A program made the position numbers and the translations under genes. The notes under the pieces are model-generated. The model did not search any database. It had not been told where the DNA came from and saw only the letters and a list, made by a program, of their open reading frames with translations. A DNA stretch of 64,000 bases from Desulfococcus multivorans (lineage in GTDB: Bacteria > Desulfobacterota > Desulfobacteria > Desulfobacterales > Desulfococcaceae). Numbering within the stretch: the stretch's first letter is position 1; the number at the start of each line of letters is the position of its first letter. The stretch is from contig NZ_CP015381.1 of the NCBI RefSeq assembly GCF_001854245.1, positions 1,709,001 to 1,773,000 of the forward strand. Direction: 5' to 3'. Below, piece by piece: positions 8,557 through 16,606 of the stretch.

Positions 8557-9353
8557 GTGGAACCCGTCCTGCGGGCGCTGATGGAGATGCGCTGGAGTTC
8601 GGCACCCAGGGATTCAGGACTCAGCCCGTCCCGGAGGTGTTCTCCGACGATCTTTCCTCGTTCCATCACCAGCACCCGATGGGCGACTTGGTGGATGTGA
8701 CTCATGTTGTGGGAGATGAAGATGCACGTCTTCCCTCCGTGAGCGATGCGGCGGACGAACCCCAGAACCTTCTCCACTTCGTTGAGGGAAAGGGCGGTGG
8801 TGGGCTCGTCCAGGACGATGATTCTGGCGTCGAAGTGCATGGCCCGGCCGATAACAAGCCCCTGGCGCTCCCCGCCGGAGAGGGTTCGGACCCGGGCATC
8901 GGGGCTGATGCCCGCGCTCTGGAGCCCGACGTGGGTGTTCAGGATCTCTAACGTCGCCCGCTTCTGAGCCTCGACCTGGATGAACCCCAGGCGGTCCGTC
9001 ATGGGCCTGCCCAAAAAGACGTTGCGCCACAGGGGCTGTTTTTCGCAGAGAGACCGCTCTTGGTGGACGGTTTCGATGCCCAACCGCCGGGCGTGGCCGA
9101 CATCATAGGTCCGGAAGTCGATGGGCCGCCCGCCCACCGTCATCTGTCCGGCGTCGGGCTTGTGGACGCCGGACAGAATCTTGATCAGGGTTGATTTCCC
9201 CGCGCCGTTGTCCCCCACAAGCCCAAGGACCTCTCCCGGCCGAAGGTCCAGACTGACGGACTGGAGTGCCGTGACGCCGTCGAAGGATTTGCAGATCCCG
9301 TGAAGGCACAATACGGGCGGGACCTTCCCCGGATTGGTGCGGCGTCCATCCAT
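8553..9353 (-). CDS. ABC transporter ATP-binding protein, single-domain RbsA relative
   Basis: A 266-residue ATPase with Walker A GDNGAGKS at residues 47-54, signature LSGGERQG at 158-165 and Walker B IIVLDEP at 178-184 followed by the H-loop region. RbsA/MglA-type ATPases of this importer class usually carry two fused ABC domains in about 500 residues; this one has a single domain and presumably works as a homodimer. It is separated from the binding-protein gene by three bases and overlaps the permease by four, which points to a tight operon on the minus strand. Substrate cannot be read from the ATPase. Confidence 0.9.
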   Translation of the reverse strand: MDGRRTNPGKVPPVLCLHGICKSFDGVTALQSVSLDLRPGEVLGLVGDNGAGKSTLIKILSGVHKPDAGQMTVGGRPIDFRTYDVGHARRLGIETVHQERSLCEKQPLWRNVFLGRPMTDRLGFIQVEAQKRATLEILNTHVGLQSAGISPDARVRTLSGGERQGLVIGRAMHFDARIIVLDEPTTALSLNEVEKVLGFVRRIAHGGKTCIFISHNMSHIHQVAHRVLVMERGKIVGEHLRDGLSPESLGAELQRISISARRTGST

Positions 9354-9356
9354 GGA

Positions 9357-10358
9357 TCAGCGGATACCCTGTTTGGCCAGGGGGGCCACAAGGCCGATGT
9401 TGCCCTTGTGAACCAGCCCGCCCCCGGTGTCGAGTTCAAGGCCGGTAAAACCGTATTTTTGGGTCAGCACGATCTGGGCCACCGAAAGATAGCCGAGAAG
9501 ATAGGGTTGCATCTCCGAGACGATGTCCACATACCCGTTTTCGATGGCCGACGCGGTGGCCGGCGAAAGGGAGAAGCCGCCAACGAAGATCGCGTCCGGC
9601 CCCTTGCCGGCCGCCCTGAGGAAATTCTCCATCTGGGAGGTGAGGGCGCCGTGATCGATCAGGATCATCCTGCAGTCGGCATGCGCGCCGATGTACCCCG
9701 TGATGATGGGGGTCCCCATGGACGTATCCTTGTCCACCTCGGGGCTGATCTCGATATAATCCACGACGACTCCGGCCTCCTCCAGGGTCCGGATCATGGC
9801 GCGGGCCCTTCGTCCGCGCTCCTCAAGCTGTTTCAGCCCCCAGATGAGGGCCCGGTCCCCCTTCTTGAGACCGGACTGGGACAGGGCCTCTTTGGCAAGC
9901 GTGGTGCCCATGACATCCGGGTCGGTGCCGATGGATCCGAATCCCCGTGATTTGTATTTTTCCAGGGCTTGGGGAAGGTTCGTGTCCACGCAGGTAACCA
10001 GAATGCCCGCGTCGAAGGCCTCCTGGATGAAGGGCGCATAGGCCCCGTCCCCCGGATGGCCCATGATGACAATCCCGTCCGGCCTGGCGGCCAGAGCGGT
10101 CTTGAAATTGTCGATCATCTTTTCCGGGTTCCAGTCGGAGTAAAGCAGCTTGAGGTCGCACCCCAGATCCGAGGCGGCTTGGAGGGCGCCGTTCTGGACG
10201 ATGGTGTTGTACGGCCCGCCCACCGGGCCGCCGGTATCGAACCAGATGGTGACGTTCCTGCCCAGGGGAGGCAGTTTTTCGGCGGCGGACGGTTGGCCGG
10301 CGGCCAGAATCAGGCACAGAGTCACAGCCGACAGAATTGCGGCAGTGCATTTTTTCAT
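9357..10358 (-). CDS. Periplasmic substrate-binding protein of the sugar-type ABC importer
   Basis: A 333-residue protein with a clear signal peptide (KK at positions 2-3, hydrophobic core, likely cleavage after PSAA near residue 26), so it acts in the periplasm. The mature part fits the Peripla_BP_4 (ribose/autoinducer-2 binding) fold, with segments such as ARPDGIVIMGHPGD and VTCVDTNLP placed as in that family. An AAGGAG ribosome site seven bases before the ATG supports the start. It sits 53 bases after the second reductase gene and directly before the ATPase and permease genes. The ligand is unknown; its linkage to activator-dependent reductases suggests an imported compound that is then reduced or dehydrated. 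Confidence 0.88.
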   Translation of the reverse strand: MKKCTAAILSAVTLCLILAAGQPSAAEKLPPLGRNVTIWFDTGGPVGGPYNTIVQNGALQAASDLGCDLKLLYSDWNPEKMIDNFKTALAARPDGIVIMGHPGDGAYAPFIQEAFDAGILVTCVDTNLPQALEKYKSRGFGSIGTDPDVMGTTLAKEALSQSGLKKGDRALIWGLKQLEERGRRARAMIRTLEEAGVVVDYIEISPEVDKDTSMGTPIITGYIGAHADCRMILIDHGALTSQMENFLRAAGKGPDAIFVGGFSLSPATASAIENGYVDIVSEMQPYLLGYLSVAQIVLTQKYGFTGLELDTGGGLVHKGNIGLVAPLAKQGIR

Positions 10359-10411
10359 CTTGTTTCTCCTTGATGTTTCAATGGGGTGGATTCAACCCGC
10401 AACATGAAGTG

Positions 10412-11581
10412 TCAAAGCATCTCCAGGTAGGCTTCGATGCGCACCCGGAGCTGTTCGGTGTCGCTCTCGGCATAGTCGGTTTCGAGATGCAGCGTGGGGA
10501 TGCCGAATCTCTTCCGGATGAAGGCCTCAACGCTGAAGGCTTCGATGTTGTAGGTATGGCAGGCCTGCCAGGTGAGGTCGACCACGCCGTCGGCTGAAAA
10601 GGTCCGGATCATGTCGGCCAGCAGGTCGAAGCGCCCGGTGTTGGGACTCATGACCGAGCAGGGAGTGGCCAGGTACTGCTCGGCCAGGGCATCCATGGGT
10701 TCCCTGGTTTCGTCGACGGCAAAGGTCTGCTTGTATCCGGAGCAGTTCTCGAAGGCCACTACGTCGGCGTCGCTCTCCTCGATGATTTTCACGACCTTGT
10801 CGCTGCCCAGACCGACGGGGACGCCGGTGAGCAGGATGCGCGGGCGGCTTCCAGAGATCTTTTGATCCGGCCGGAACGCTCCGCTCATGGCGTCTGCCAC
10901 GGCCGCCTCCATGAGCGCGATCCCCTTCTCCTTGTCCGCGAGAAAGCCTACCTTGAAGAGAATTTCCAGGAGCCGGGAGCCGGGCAGGGGGGTGGGCCGC
11001 GCCTGATTCACGTCCATGAGGTCTTTCCGGGCGGCCCGTTCCCGGTTCATGAGGCGGATGGCGGCGCTAAGGCGGTCGTCATCGATGGTCACACCGGTCA
11101 ACTCCGCAACGATGCTCCGGAACCGTTCCAGCTCGGTCCGCCAGAAGGGGAGGGATGTCGCCGGATCCTGGTTCTGGGGGAGCTGAAGCACATGAGTGGT
11201 TTTGTACCGGGAGAGCAGCTCGAACACCTTCTTTTTCCCGTCGCAGGTGGTGTCGCCGACAATGATGTCGGAGAACCGGAAAAACGGGCAGGTGTCGGTG
11301 ACGGCAAAACCGAAGCTGCTCTTGATGAGCGGGCAGAGGTTTCGGGGCAGGATCTCCTCGGCCGCGGCTATGGGGTCGTTTCGGGTGCCGCAGAGCGGCA
11401 AAGGAATAGCTTCGGCCGCCACGGCGATCTCCGTGGGCGAATATAGGCAGTAAAAGCCGATGGCGGCGCGGCCGGCTGCCTTGGCCTGTTCAATGTCCGC
11501 CAGGTTCTGTTCCGTGATCTGCTGAAGGGTGTTCATAAACGAAAATGAAGGGGGCATATTCCGCTTTCTATTTGACTCCAT
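10412..11581 (-). CDS. Double-cubane-cluster / 2-hydroxyacyl-CoA dehydratase-type reductase (copy B)
   Basis: A 389-residue member of the HgdB/FldB/BcrC superfamily that carries iron-sulfur clusters and receives electrons at low potential from an ATP-hydrolysing activator. Cysteines at 45, 83, 98 and 113 lie in conserved contexts (GFYCLYSP, NLCPLIKSSFGF, DTCPFF, TTCDGKKK); further cysteines are at 280, 308 and 341. The KSSFGF and TCDGKKK signatures resemble the double-cubane reductase branch more than classical dehydratase subunits. Several ATGs are possible; ATG at 11581 overlaps the activator stop as TAATG and has GGGAGG six bases upstream, so it is chosen over 11557 and 11536. Part of its C-terminal half is duplicated at 5129-5254. 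Confidence 0.85.
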   Translation of the reverse strand: MESNRKRNMPPSFSFMNTLQQITEQNLADIEQAKAAGRAAIGFYCLYSPTEIAVAAEAIPLPLCGTRNDPIAAAEEILPRNLCPLIKSSFGFAVTDTCPFFRFSDIIVGDTTCDGKKKVFELLSRYKTTHVLQLPQNQDPATSLPFWRTELERFRSIVAELTGVTIDDDRLSAAIRLMNRERAARKDLMDVNQARPTPLPGSRLLEILFKVGFLADKEKGIALMEAAVADAMSGAFRPDQKISGSRPRILLTGVPVGLGSDKVVKIIEESDADVVAFENCSGYKQTFAVDETREPMDALAEQYLATPCSVMSPNTGRFDLLADMIRTFSADGVVDLTWQACHTYNIEAFSVEAFIRKRFGIPTLHLETDYAESDTEQLRVRIEAYLEML

Positions 11582-12342
11582 TAGAGTCCTCCCGCCAGCA
11601 AGGCGGCGCCCAGGGCGCCGACAAGTTGCGGGTCCTCGGGTATCAGAACGCTGCGCCCCAGGGATTCGGCGAGAAGAGAGCGCATGCAGGGGTTTTTGGC
11701 CACGCCGCCGGTGAAGACGATGTTGCCGGACGAGGAAACACGGTTGATCATCCCGACGGCCCGGCGGACGACACTCGCGTGCAGGCCCCTGGCGATCTCC
11801 CGGCGGTTTCGACCCCTTGCGATGAGGGAGGTCACCTCGGATTCCGCGAACACGGTGCACATGCTGGAGATATTGAGGTTGTTTTCAGCGAGGAGTGCCT
11901 CCCGGCCAAATTCCTCGATCTCAAAACCCAGGGTCCGGGCCATGATCTCCAGGAATTTTCCCGTGCCGGCGGCACACCGGTCGTTCATCTCGAATTTTCT
12001 CACCCGGCCGTCGGGGAAGAGGGTCATGGCCTTGCTGTCTTGGCCGCCGATGTCAAGAACGGTTCGAGCTTCGGGAAAGAGTCGGTTCGCCCCCCGTGCG
12101 TGGGCCTTGATCTCCGTGACCGTTGGGGCTTCGAAAGAGATTTCGAAAAGGTTCCGGCCGTAGCCGGTGGCCATGACGGCGTCATGGGCGACGCCCTCCA
12201 TGAGTCTGTGGGCTTCGGCCATGGGGTTGAAACCGGTGTCGGCCTGAAGGCTCTCCACAATATTGCCCGTTTTGTCGACGACCACGAGCTCGATGGTGCG
12301 CGAGCCGATATCGATGCCTGCGTATCTCACTTGCGAACCCAC
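11581..12342 (-). CDS. 2-hydroxyacyl-CoA dehydratase/double-cubane reductase activator ATPase (HgdC/BadF type)
   Basis: A 253-residue ASKHA-fold ATPase that uses ATP binding and hydrolysis to push an electron from its 4Fe-4S cluster onto the partner reductase. The phosphate-binding signatures DIGSRT (11-16) and DIGGQDSK (97-104) are present. The two cysteines that hold the cluster between the monomers of the dimer are Cys123 in DRCAAGTGKF and Cys162 in SSMCTVFAESEV. The start codon is GTG at 12342, three bases after the TOBE gene stop. It lies between the two reductase paralogues and is the only activator visible, so it may serve both. Confidence 0.93.
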   Translation of the reverse strand: MGSQVRYAGIDIGSRTIELVVVDKTGNIVESLQADTGFNPMAEAHRLMEGVAHDAVMATGYGRNLFEISFEAPTVTEIKAHARGANRLFPEARTVLDIGGQDSKAMTLFPDGRVRKFEMNDRCAAGTGKFLEIMARTLGFEIEEFGREALLAENNLNISSMCTVFAESEVTSLIARGRNRREIARGLHASVVRRAVGMINRVSSSGNIVFTGGVAKNPCMRSLLAESLGRSVLIPEDPQLVGALGAALLAGGL

Positions 12343-12345
12343 TGG

Positions 12346-12555
12346 TTATTCCTTCACCGGCAGCACGTGGATGGCTTTGATAATAAGCTGTACTTCGTCA
12401 TTGGGCTTGAGGTCGAGAGACTCCGCGGATTCGGTCGTCAGAACCGACGCCATCTCGACGAGGTCTGTGATCTCGAATTTGGCCGGCGACATCACATCCC
12501 CTTTGTTCAGGGAGGTCACCTTGGATTTGATGGTGTTCCTGGCACCGTATTTCAT
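12346..12555 (-). CDS. TOBE-domain molbindin-like protein
   Basis: A 69-residue protein consisting of one TOBE/Mop domain: it begins MKYGARNTIKSKV and contains KGDVMSPAKFEI, MASVLTTESAE and the terminal AIHVLP, all typical of molybdenum-pterin/molybdate-binding Mop proteins. Such small proteins bind molybdate or tungstate oxyanions in the cytoplasm as storage or delivery factors. It has a GAGGAG ribosome site and lies 41 bases after one reductase gene and three bases before the activator gene. A molybdate binder inside a double-cubane reductase operon is not explained by known iron-sulfur chemistry of these enzymes. Confidence 0.88.
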   Translation of the reverse strand: MKYGARNTIKSKVTSLNKGDVMSPAKFEITDLVEMASVLTTESAESLDLKPNDEVQLIIKAIHVLPVKE

Positions 12556-12596
12556 TTCTGGCTCCTCGCTTTTCGATTTTTTTAATATGCGTTTTT

Positions 12597-13874
12597 CTAT
12601 CGAAGCTGTTCGATGAAGGCTTCGATCCTCGTTTTCAACTGACCCACATCCTCCATCCCGTAGTCGGTCTCGATGCGAAGGGTGGGGATGTTCTTCTCCT
12701 CGAGAGCCCTTTCCACCGGGAAGGATTCCATGAGATAGGGCTGGCAGAACTGGAGACCATAGTGGATCACCCCGTCGGCATTGTAATCTTTGGCCATCTC
12801 CTCGATGTGGGCTGTGCGCTCGGGGTTGGGGGTGAAGATGGCGCAGTCGACCTTGAAGTAGCGATCTACGACGGCTTCCATCATCGCCTCGACGGTGTCG
12901 CCTGTTTCCTCCGTGAGGTTCCGGGTGCCCCGCTCGCCCACGCAGGACTCCTCGCCCACGATCACCGCGCCCGAGGTTTCCACGATGTAGGGCAGCTTCC
13001 AGTTGGGAACGGCCTGCGGGCAGCCGGAGATCAGGACCCGGGGCGTTTTCGCCGGAAAAACCCCTTTTTCTTCCGCGATCCGCCGCTCCAGTTCGTCGCA
13101 GATCTTGTTTACGGAGGTGGTGAAGCGCTCCGGGTTGTCGTAGAAGAAGACCTGGTTGGCGAGAAGGGCATCCATACCCGAGATGGGGGCGGGGTCGGCC
13201 TTTCGCAGGGAGGACAGGCGATGGATGGCCGCCCGCTTGGCGTTCACCGTCCGGATCGTCGTCTTGAGGGATTCAGCCGTCACGGCGACGCCCGTGAGGG
13301 CCTCCAGCGTGGTCTTGAAGCGGTCGTATTCGGCCCTCAGGAGGACCCGGCCCTGCTCGGATTTGACTTGGGGAAGGTCCATGACATAGAGGTTGTTCAC
13401 CAGTGAGCCCAGGGTTTCGTAAGCCTTCTTCTTGCCGTCGCAGGTGTTTTCGCCCACCACCATGTCCGCGCTCTCCAGGTAGGGACAGACCTTGCCCAGC
13501 TTGAAGCCGAAGGAAGACTTGATGAGGGCGCAGGTGTTTCGCGGCAGCAGCCTCTCCACCGCTTCCATGGCGAAGTCGGCGCCGGAGCAGAGCCCGACGA
13601 GGGTGGCGTTCGCGGCCAGGACGATCTCCTCCGGCACGAAGACGCAGTAGGACCCGATGATCTTGCGCCCCGCCGACTTTTCGTCCAGGAGTTCCTTGAT
13701 GCGGAGGCCGTGAACCTCGCTCATGACGAAATCGAAGTATCCCATGCCATCGGGCCGGTTTTTCTGGGTGAGGAAGAAATCCGTGTAGGTCTTCCCCAGA
13801 ACATTCAGGAGGGCGTCGTGGGCCGCGAGGTCGAGCCCTAACTCCTGCCACATCGAAACGTATGGGTTGTCCAT
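12597..13874 (-). CDS. Double-cubane-cluster / 2-hydroxyacyl-CoA dehydratase-type reductase (copy A)
   Basis: A 425-residue paralogue of the protein at 10412-11581, with an N-terminal extension of roughly 30 residues. The shared cysteine contexts are GSYCVFVP (Cys77), NTCALIKSSFGF (Cys115), KVCPYLE (Cys130) and ENTCDGKKK (Cys145); later cysteines are at 285, 311, 344 and 377. This resembles the anaerobic reductases whose 8Fe-9S double-cubane cluster is reduced by an ATP-dependent activator and which can act on small molecules; the physiological substrate of that family is not settled. It is the first gene of the minus-strand run and is followed by the TOBE and activator genes. An AAAGGCG ribosome site precedes the ATG. 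Confidence 0.87.
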   Translation of the reverse strand: MDNPYVSMWQELGLDLAAHDALLNVLGKTYTDFFLTQKNRPDGMGYFDFVMSEVHGLRIKELLDEKSAGRKIIGSYCVFVPEEIVLAANATLVGLCSGADFAMEAVERLLPRNTCALIKSSFGFKLGKVCPYLESADMVVGENTCDGKKKAYETLGSLVNNLYVMDLPQVKSEQGRVLLRAEYDRFKTTLEALTGVAVTAESLKTTIRTVNAKRAAIHRLSSLRKADPAPISGMDALLANQVFFYDNPERFTTSVNKICDELERRIAEEKGVFPAKTPRVLISGCPQAVPNWKLPYIVETSGAVIVGEESCVGERGTRNLTEETGDTVEAMMEAVVDRYFKVDCAIFTPNPERTAHIEEMAKDYNADGVIHYGLQFCQPYLMESFPVERALEEKNIPTLRIETDYGMEDVGQLKTRIEAFIEQLR

Positions 13875-14395
13875 GTTTGTCGCCTTTCGTGTTCAATAAG
13901 GGAAATGCGTGGATACACTATTATGGAAATATTATATGATACAAATCGATAATAACGATAATGAATGAAATGGAAATAGAAGAAATCAATAACGCCTGGT
14001 GTCGGGATTGGGGAATGCTTATCCTTGACGGGCAGCCGATTCAGATCGTAGACCCAGCGGAATCGATTTCCGCCCAATCTTCAGCATCCGAAACCGATAG
14101 ATTTTATAAATCCGATCGGATGACTTTATCAGGATTACCGATTTGACCGGAATCAGCGGGGTATAGTAGCGTTTTTAGAATCAAGGAACTCAACTTTCGA
14201 CTTTCATAGGCCGTATCCTCCCGGCACCTATTTCCGATCACCGTCATGAAAGTCGAGAGTCAAGGAAAATATTTTCGGGATTGTGATGATCGCGTCATTG
14301 GAAAGATCGTACCTGGAACGGACGAACGCATCCGGGTGACACGGCAGTGATGTTTGGGATCAGGGTTTCAGCCCTGAATGATGAAGGGATGCAGC
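13875..14395. other. Intergenic region between divergent reductase and yedF genes
   Basis: About 520 bases with no supported gene. The part next to the reductase gene (13910-13975) is AT-rich and should hold its promoter; on the minus strand it includes a TATAAT-like box, but no convincing -35 box. The centre holds the palindromic repeat at 14190-14263. The yedF ribosome site AAGGGA lies at the right edge. Confidence 0.5.
14190..14263. repeat. Palindromic intergenic repeat, copy A
   Basis: The ends TCAACTTTCGACTTTCAT and ATGAAAGTCGAGAGTCAA are near-perfect inverted repeats around a core GGCCGTATCCTCCCGGCACC. The same ends and core occur at 32310-32382 and 50922-51061. The flanks GGAAC and GGAAA could be a degraded five-base target duplication. 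Confidence 0.85.
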
Positions 14396-14992
14396 ATGAA
14401 GGTAATCGATGCCAGGGGGCTGGCCTGTCCGGCGCCGGTTCTGATGGCCAGGGACGCCGTCGAAACGGATGCGGACGGCCGGGTGAAAGTGATCGTAAAC
14501 GACCGCGCTTCCAAGGAGAACGTCTCCCTGTTTCTCGAATCCCGGGGATTTCACGTCTCTGTCGATGAACGTGACGGCGATTTCCACATCACCGGCGAAG
14601 GCGGGCCGGGTGCGGCGGCGGCTCCCTCCGCCGCCGATCTTCCCGACGCCGACCTCAAGAAGATCATGGTCATGGTGACGACCGACCGGATGGGGTATGG
14701 CGACGATACACTCGGCCTGAAGCTGATGCTCAATTTCATCAAGACCCTGAGGGAGATGGGCAGCGAGCTTTGGCGCCTCGTTCTGGTCAACAACGGCGTG
14801 AAGCTTGCCGTCACCGGATCGGCGGCCCTGGAAGACCTCAATTCCCTGGCGGCCGCCGGGGTGACGATCCTGGTTTGCGGCACCTGCCTCACCCACTTCG
14901 ATCTTCTGCACGAAAAACAGGTGGGGGAGACCACCAATATGCTCGACATCGTCACGGCCATGCAGCTCGCCGACAAGGTGGTGAACATTTAG
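14396..14992 (+). CDS. yedF: Selenium-metabolism-associated sulfurtransferase-like protein YedF
   Basis: A 198-residue protein with an N-terminal SirA/TusA domain carrying the CPAP motif at Cys11 (RGLACPAPVLMARD) and a C-terminal DsrE-like domain with VCGTCLTHF (Cys161, Cys164) and QVGETTNMLDI. This two-domain form is the YedF protein found almost only in genomes that use selenium, where it is thought to handle an activated selenium or sulfur species; its exact reaction is not known. The frame opens at 14378, but AAGGGA six bases before the ATG at 14396 and the conserved MKVIDARG start favour 14396. It lies near selB and selC but on the opposite strand. Confidence 0.92.
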   Translation: MKVIDARGLACPAPVLMARDAVETDADGRVKVIVNDRASKENVSLFLESRGFHVSVDERDGDFHITGEGGPGAAAAPSAADLPDADLKKIMVMVTTDRMGYGDDTLGLKLMLNFIKTLREMGSELWRLVLVNNGVKLAVTGSAALEDLNSLAAAGVTILVCGTCLTHFDLLHEKQVGETTNMLDIVTAMQLADKVVNI

Positions 14993-14998
14993 CCGGAA

Positions 14999-15030
14999 CG
15001 GCGACAAAGAGATCACCCTCTTTGTCGCCG
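14999..15030. terminator. Perfect 13-bp hairpin after yedF
   Basis: CGGCGACAAAGAG and CTCTTTGTCGCCG are perfect inverted repeats with a six-base loop, starting seven bases after the yedF stop. No T-run follows on either strand, so it may stop or stabilise transcripts from both this side and the opposite purF-like gene. Confidence 0.5.
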
Positions 15031-15160
15031 ATGGGGCGCATAGAAGTGCTGTCTGCAGAATGTTTGCGGAAGCGAAAAACGATACCGGCGTATCACCCAA
15101 CATCTGTGGGATTGCATCTGCCGGCGAAGGTATACCGCCGCCGGCATCATGTCACAGGGC

Positions 15161-16567
15161 TCAATATCCGTAGCTCGACCCGTCCCAGCAATGGGTGCAG
15201 ACCCGATCCCTGGGCAGGCCGATGGCCGCCACCATGTCGTCGAGCCGCTGGTACTGAAGGGTGGTGAGACGGAGCATCCGCCGGATCTCCTCGACCATGG
15301 CCAGATTCTTTTTGGATCCGTGGGCGACGTAGGCCGCCAGATCGTGATTTTCATCCCCCTCCAGCTTCCGGATGACCTTTCGGCTCGCCAGATCCAGGGT
15401 CGAGCGAGAGGTGGAGAAGTTGAGAAACTCGCAGGGATAGATCAGGGTGGGGCACGCCGGCCGCATGTGGACCTCCCGGGCGCCGTAATCGAAAAGGATC
15501 TGAACGTTTTCCTTGAGCTGGGTACCGCGTACGATGGAGTCCTCGCAAAAGAGAATGCGTTGCCCGCCGATGAGGCGTCGCACCGGAATCAGTTTCATCC
15601 GAGCCACCAGATCCCGCATTTTCTGATTCTGGGGCATGAAGCTTCGGGGCCAGGTGGGCGTATACTTCACAAAAGCGCGCCGGTAGGGAACCTGTTTCTC
15701 GTTGGCGTATCCGAGTGCATGACCGATTCCCGAGTCGGGGATGCCCGAAACGAAATCGACAACGGCGTCGTCGTTCCGGGCCAGCGCCTCGCCGCATCGG
15801 TTGCGCACCCACTCGACATTGATTCCCTCGTATTCCGATGCCGGATATCCATAGTAGATCCAGAGAAAAGCACAGATCTGCATTTGCTTGCCCGGGGAAG
15901 CGAGCTGTTCCCAGCCGTCGGGGGTGATTCGCACGATCTCACCCGGACCGAGGAAGTGATCGACCTCGAAGCCCAGATTCGGGAAGGCGCTGGTCTCGGA
16001 GCTGACGGCCATGGCGTCATTCCGGCGTCCGATGATCAGGGGGGTGCGGCCCAGACGGTCCCGTGCGGCGTAAATGCCGCGGTGGGTGAGCAAAAGCAGC
16101 GTGCAGGATCCCCTGATGCCGGCCTGGGCGTTGGCGATGCCCTCTTCGAAGCTGCCCTCCTCGCAGATCAGCCGGGCCGCCAACTCCGTCGGCTTGACGG
16201 CGCCGCCGGTGGTGTCGGCGAAATAGCCGCGTTTGGCAAAGGCACCCCGGATGAGGTCTTCCTGGTTGTTGATCTTTCCCACACAGGCAAGCGCAAAGGT
16301 TCCGAGGTGGGAGCCGAGGACCAGGGGCTGGGGGTCGGTGTCGCTGATGATGCCGATGCCCCGGGTGCCTTCGAAGCGGTCCAGTTCCGATTCGAACTTT
16401 GTCCTGAAATAGCTGTTTTCAATGTTGTGAATGGCGCGCTGGATGCCCTTGCCCCCCGAGACCGCCATGCCGCCGCGCCGGGTTCCCAGATGTGAGTGGT
16501 AATCCGTGCCGTAGTATAGTTCTGAAACACAGTCCGATGCCGATGAAATGCCGAACAATCCGCCCAT
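15161..16567 (-). CDS. PurF-like amidophosphoribosyltransferase homologue lacking the N-terminal catalytic cysteine
   Basis: A 468-residue protein with the two-domain PurF layout: an N-terminal Ntn glutamine amidotransferase-like domain (SHLGTRRGGM near residue 25) and a C-terminal phosphoribosyltransferase domain with the PRPP loop CEDSIVRGTQ at 341-350. PurF makes phosphoribosylamine from PRPP and glutamine using Cys at position 2 after Met removal. Here the start reads MGGLFGI, with Gly at that position and no alternative upstream start, so glutamine hydrolysis by the usual route is not expected. It may use ammonia, act on another substrate, or be regulatory. It lies 39 bases downstream of carB on the same strand and is probably co-transcribed with it. 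Confidence 0.85.
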   Translation of the reverse strand: MGGLFGISSASDCVSELYYGTDYHSHLGTRRGGMAVSGGKGIQRAIHNIENSYFRTKFESELDRFEGTRGIGIISDTDPQPLVLGSHLGTFALACVGKINNQEDLIRGAFAKRGYFADTTGGAVKPTELAARLICEEGSFEEGIANAQAGIRGSCTLLLLTHRGIYAARDRLGRTPLIIGRRNDAMAVSSETSAFPNLGFEVDHFLGPGEIVRITPDGWEQLASPGKQMQICAFLWIYYGYPASEYEGINVEWVRNRCGEALARNDDAVVDFVSGIPDSGIGHALGYANEKQVPYRRAFVKYTPTWPRSFMPQNQKMRDLVARMKLIPVRRLIGGQRILFCEDSIVRGTQLKENVQILFDYGAREVHMRPACPTLIYPCEFLNFSTSRSTLDLASRKVIRKLEGDENHDLAAYVAHGSKKNLAMVEEIRRMLRLTTLQYQRLDDMVAAIGLPRDRVCTHCWDGSSYGY

Positions 16568-16606
16568 GCGCAGTGCCTTTTTCCTTTTGGGATGATGCTG
16601 TTGCCC

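Noticed and set aside
13838-14077. 79-codon minus-strand frame upstream of reductase A
   Set aside because: Aromatic-rich AT sequence overlapping the reductase start, no ribosome site or known motif.
15149-16495. 448-codon plus-strand open frame
   Set aside because: Antisense shadow of the purF-like gene.
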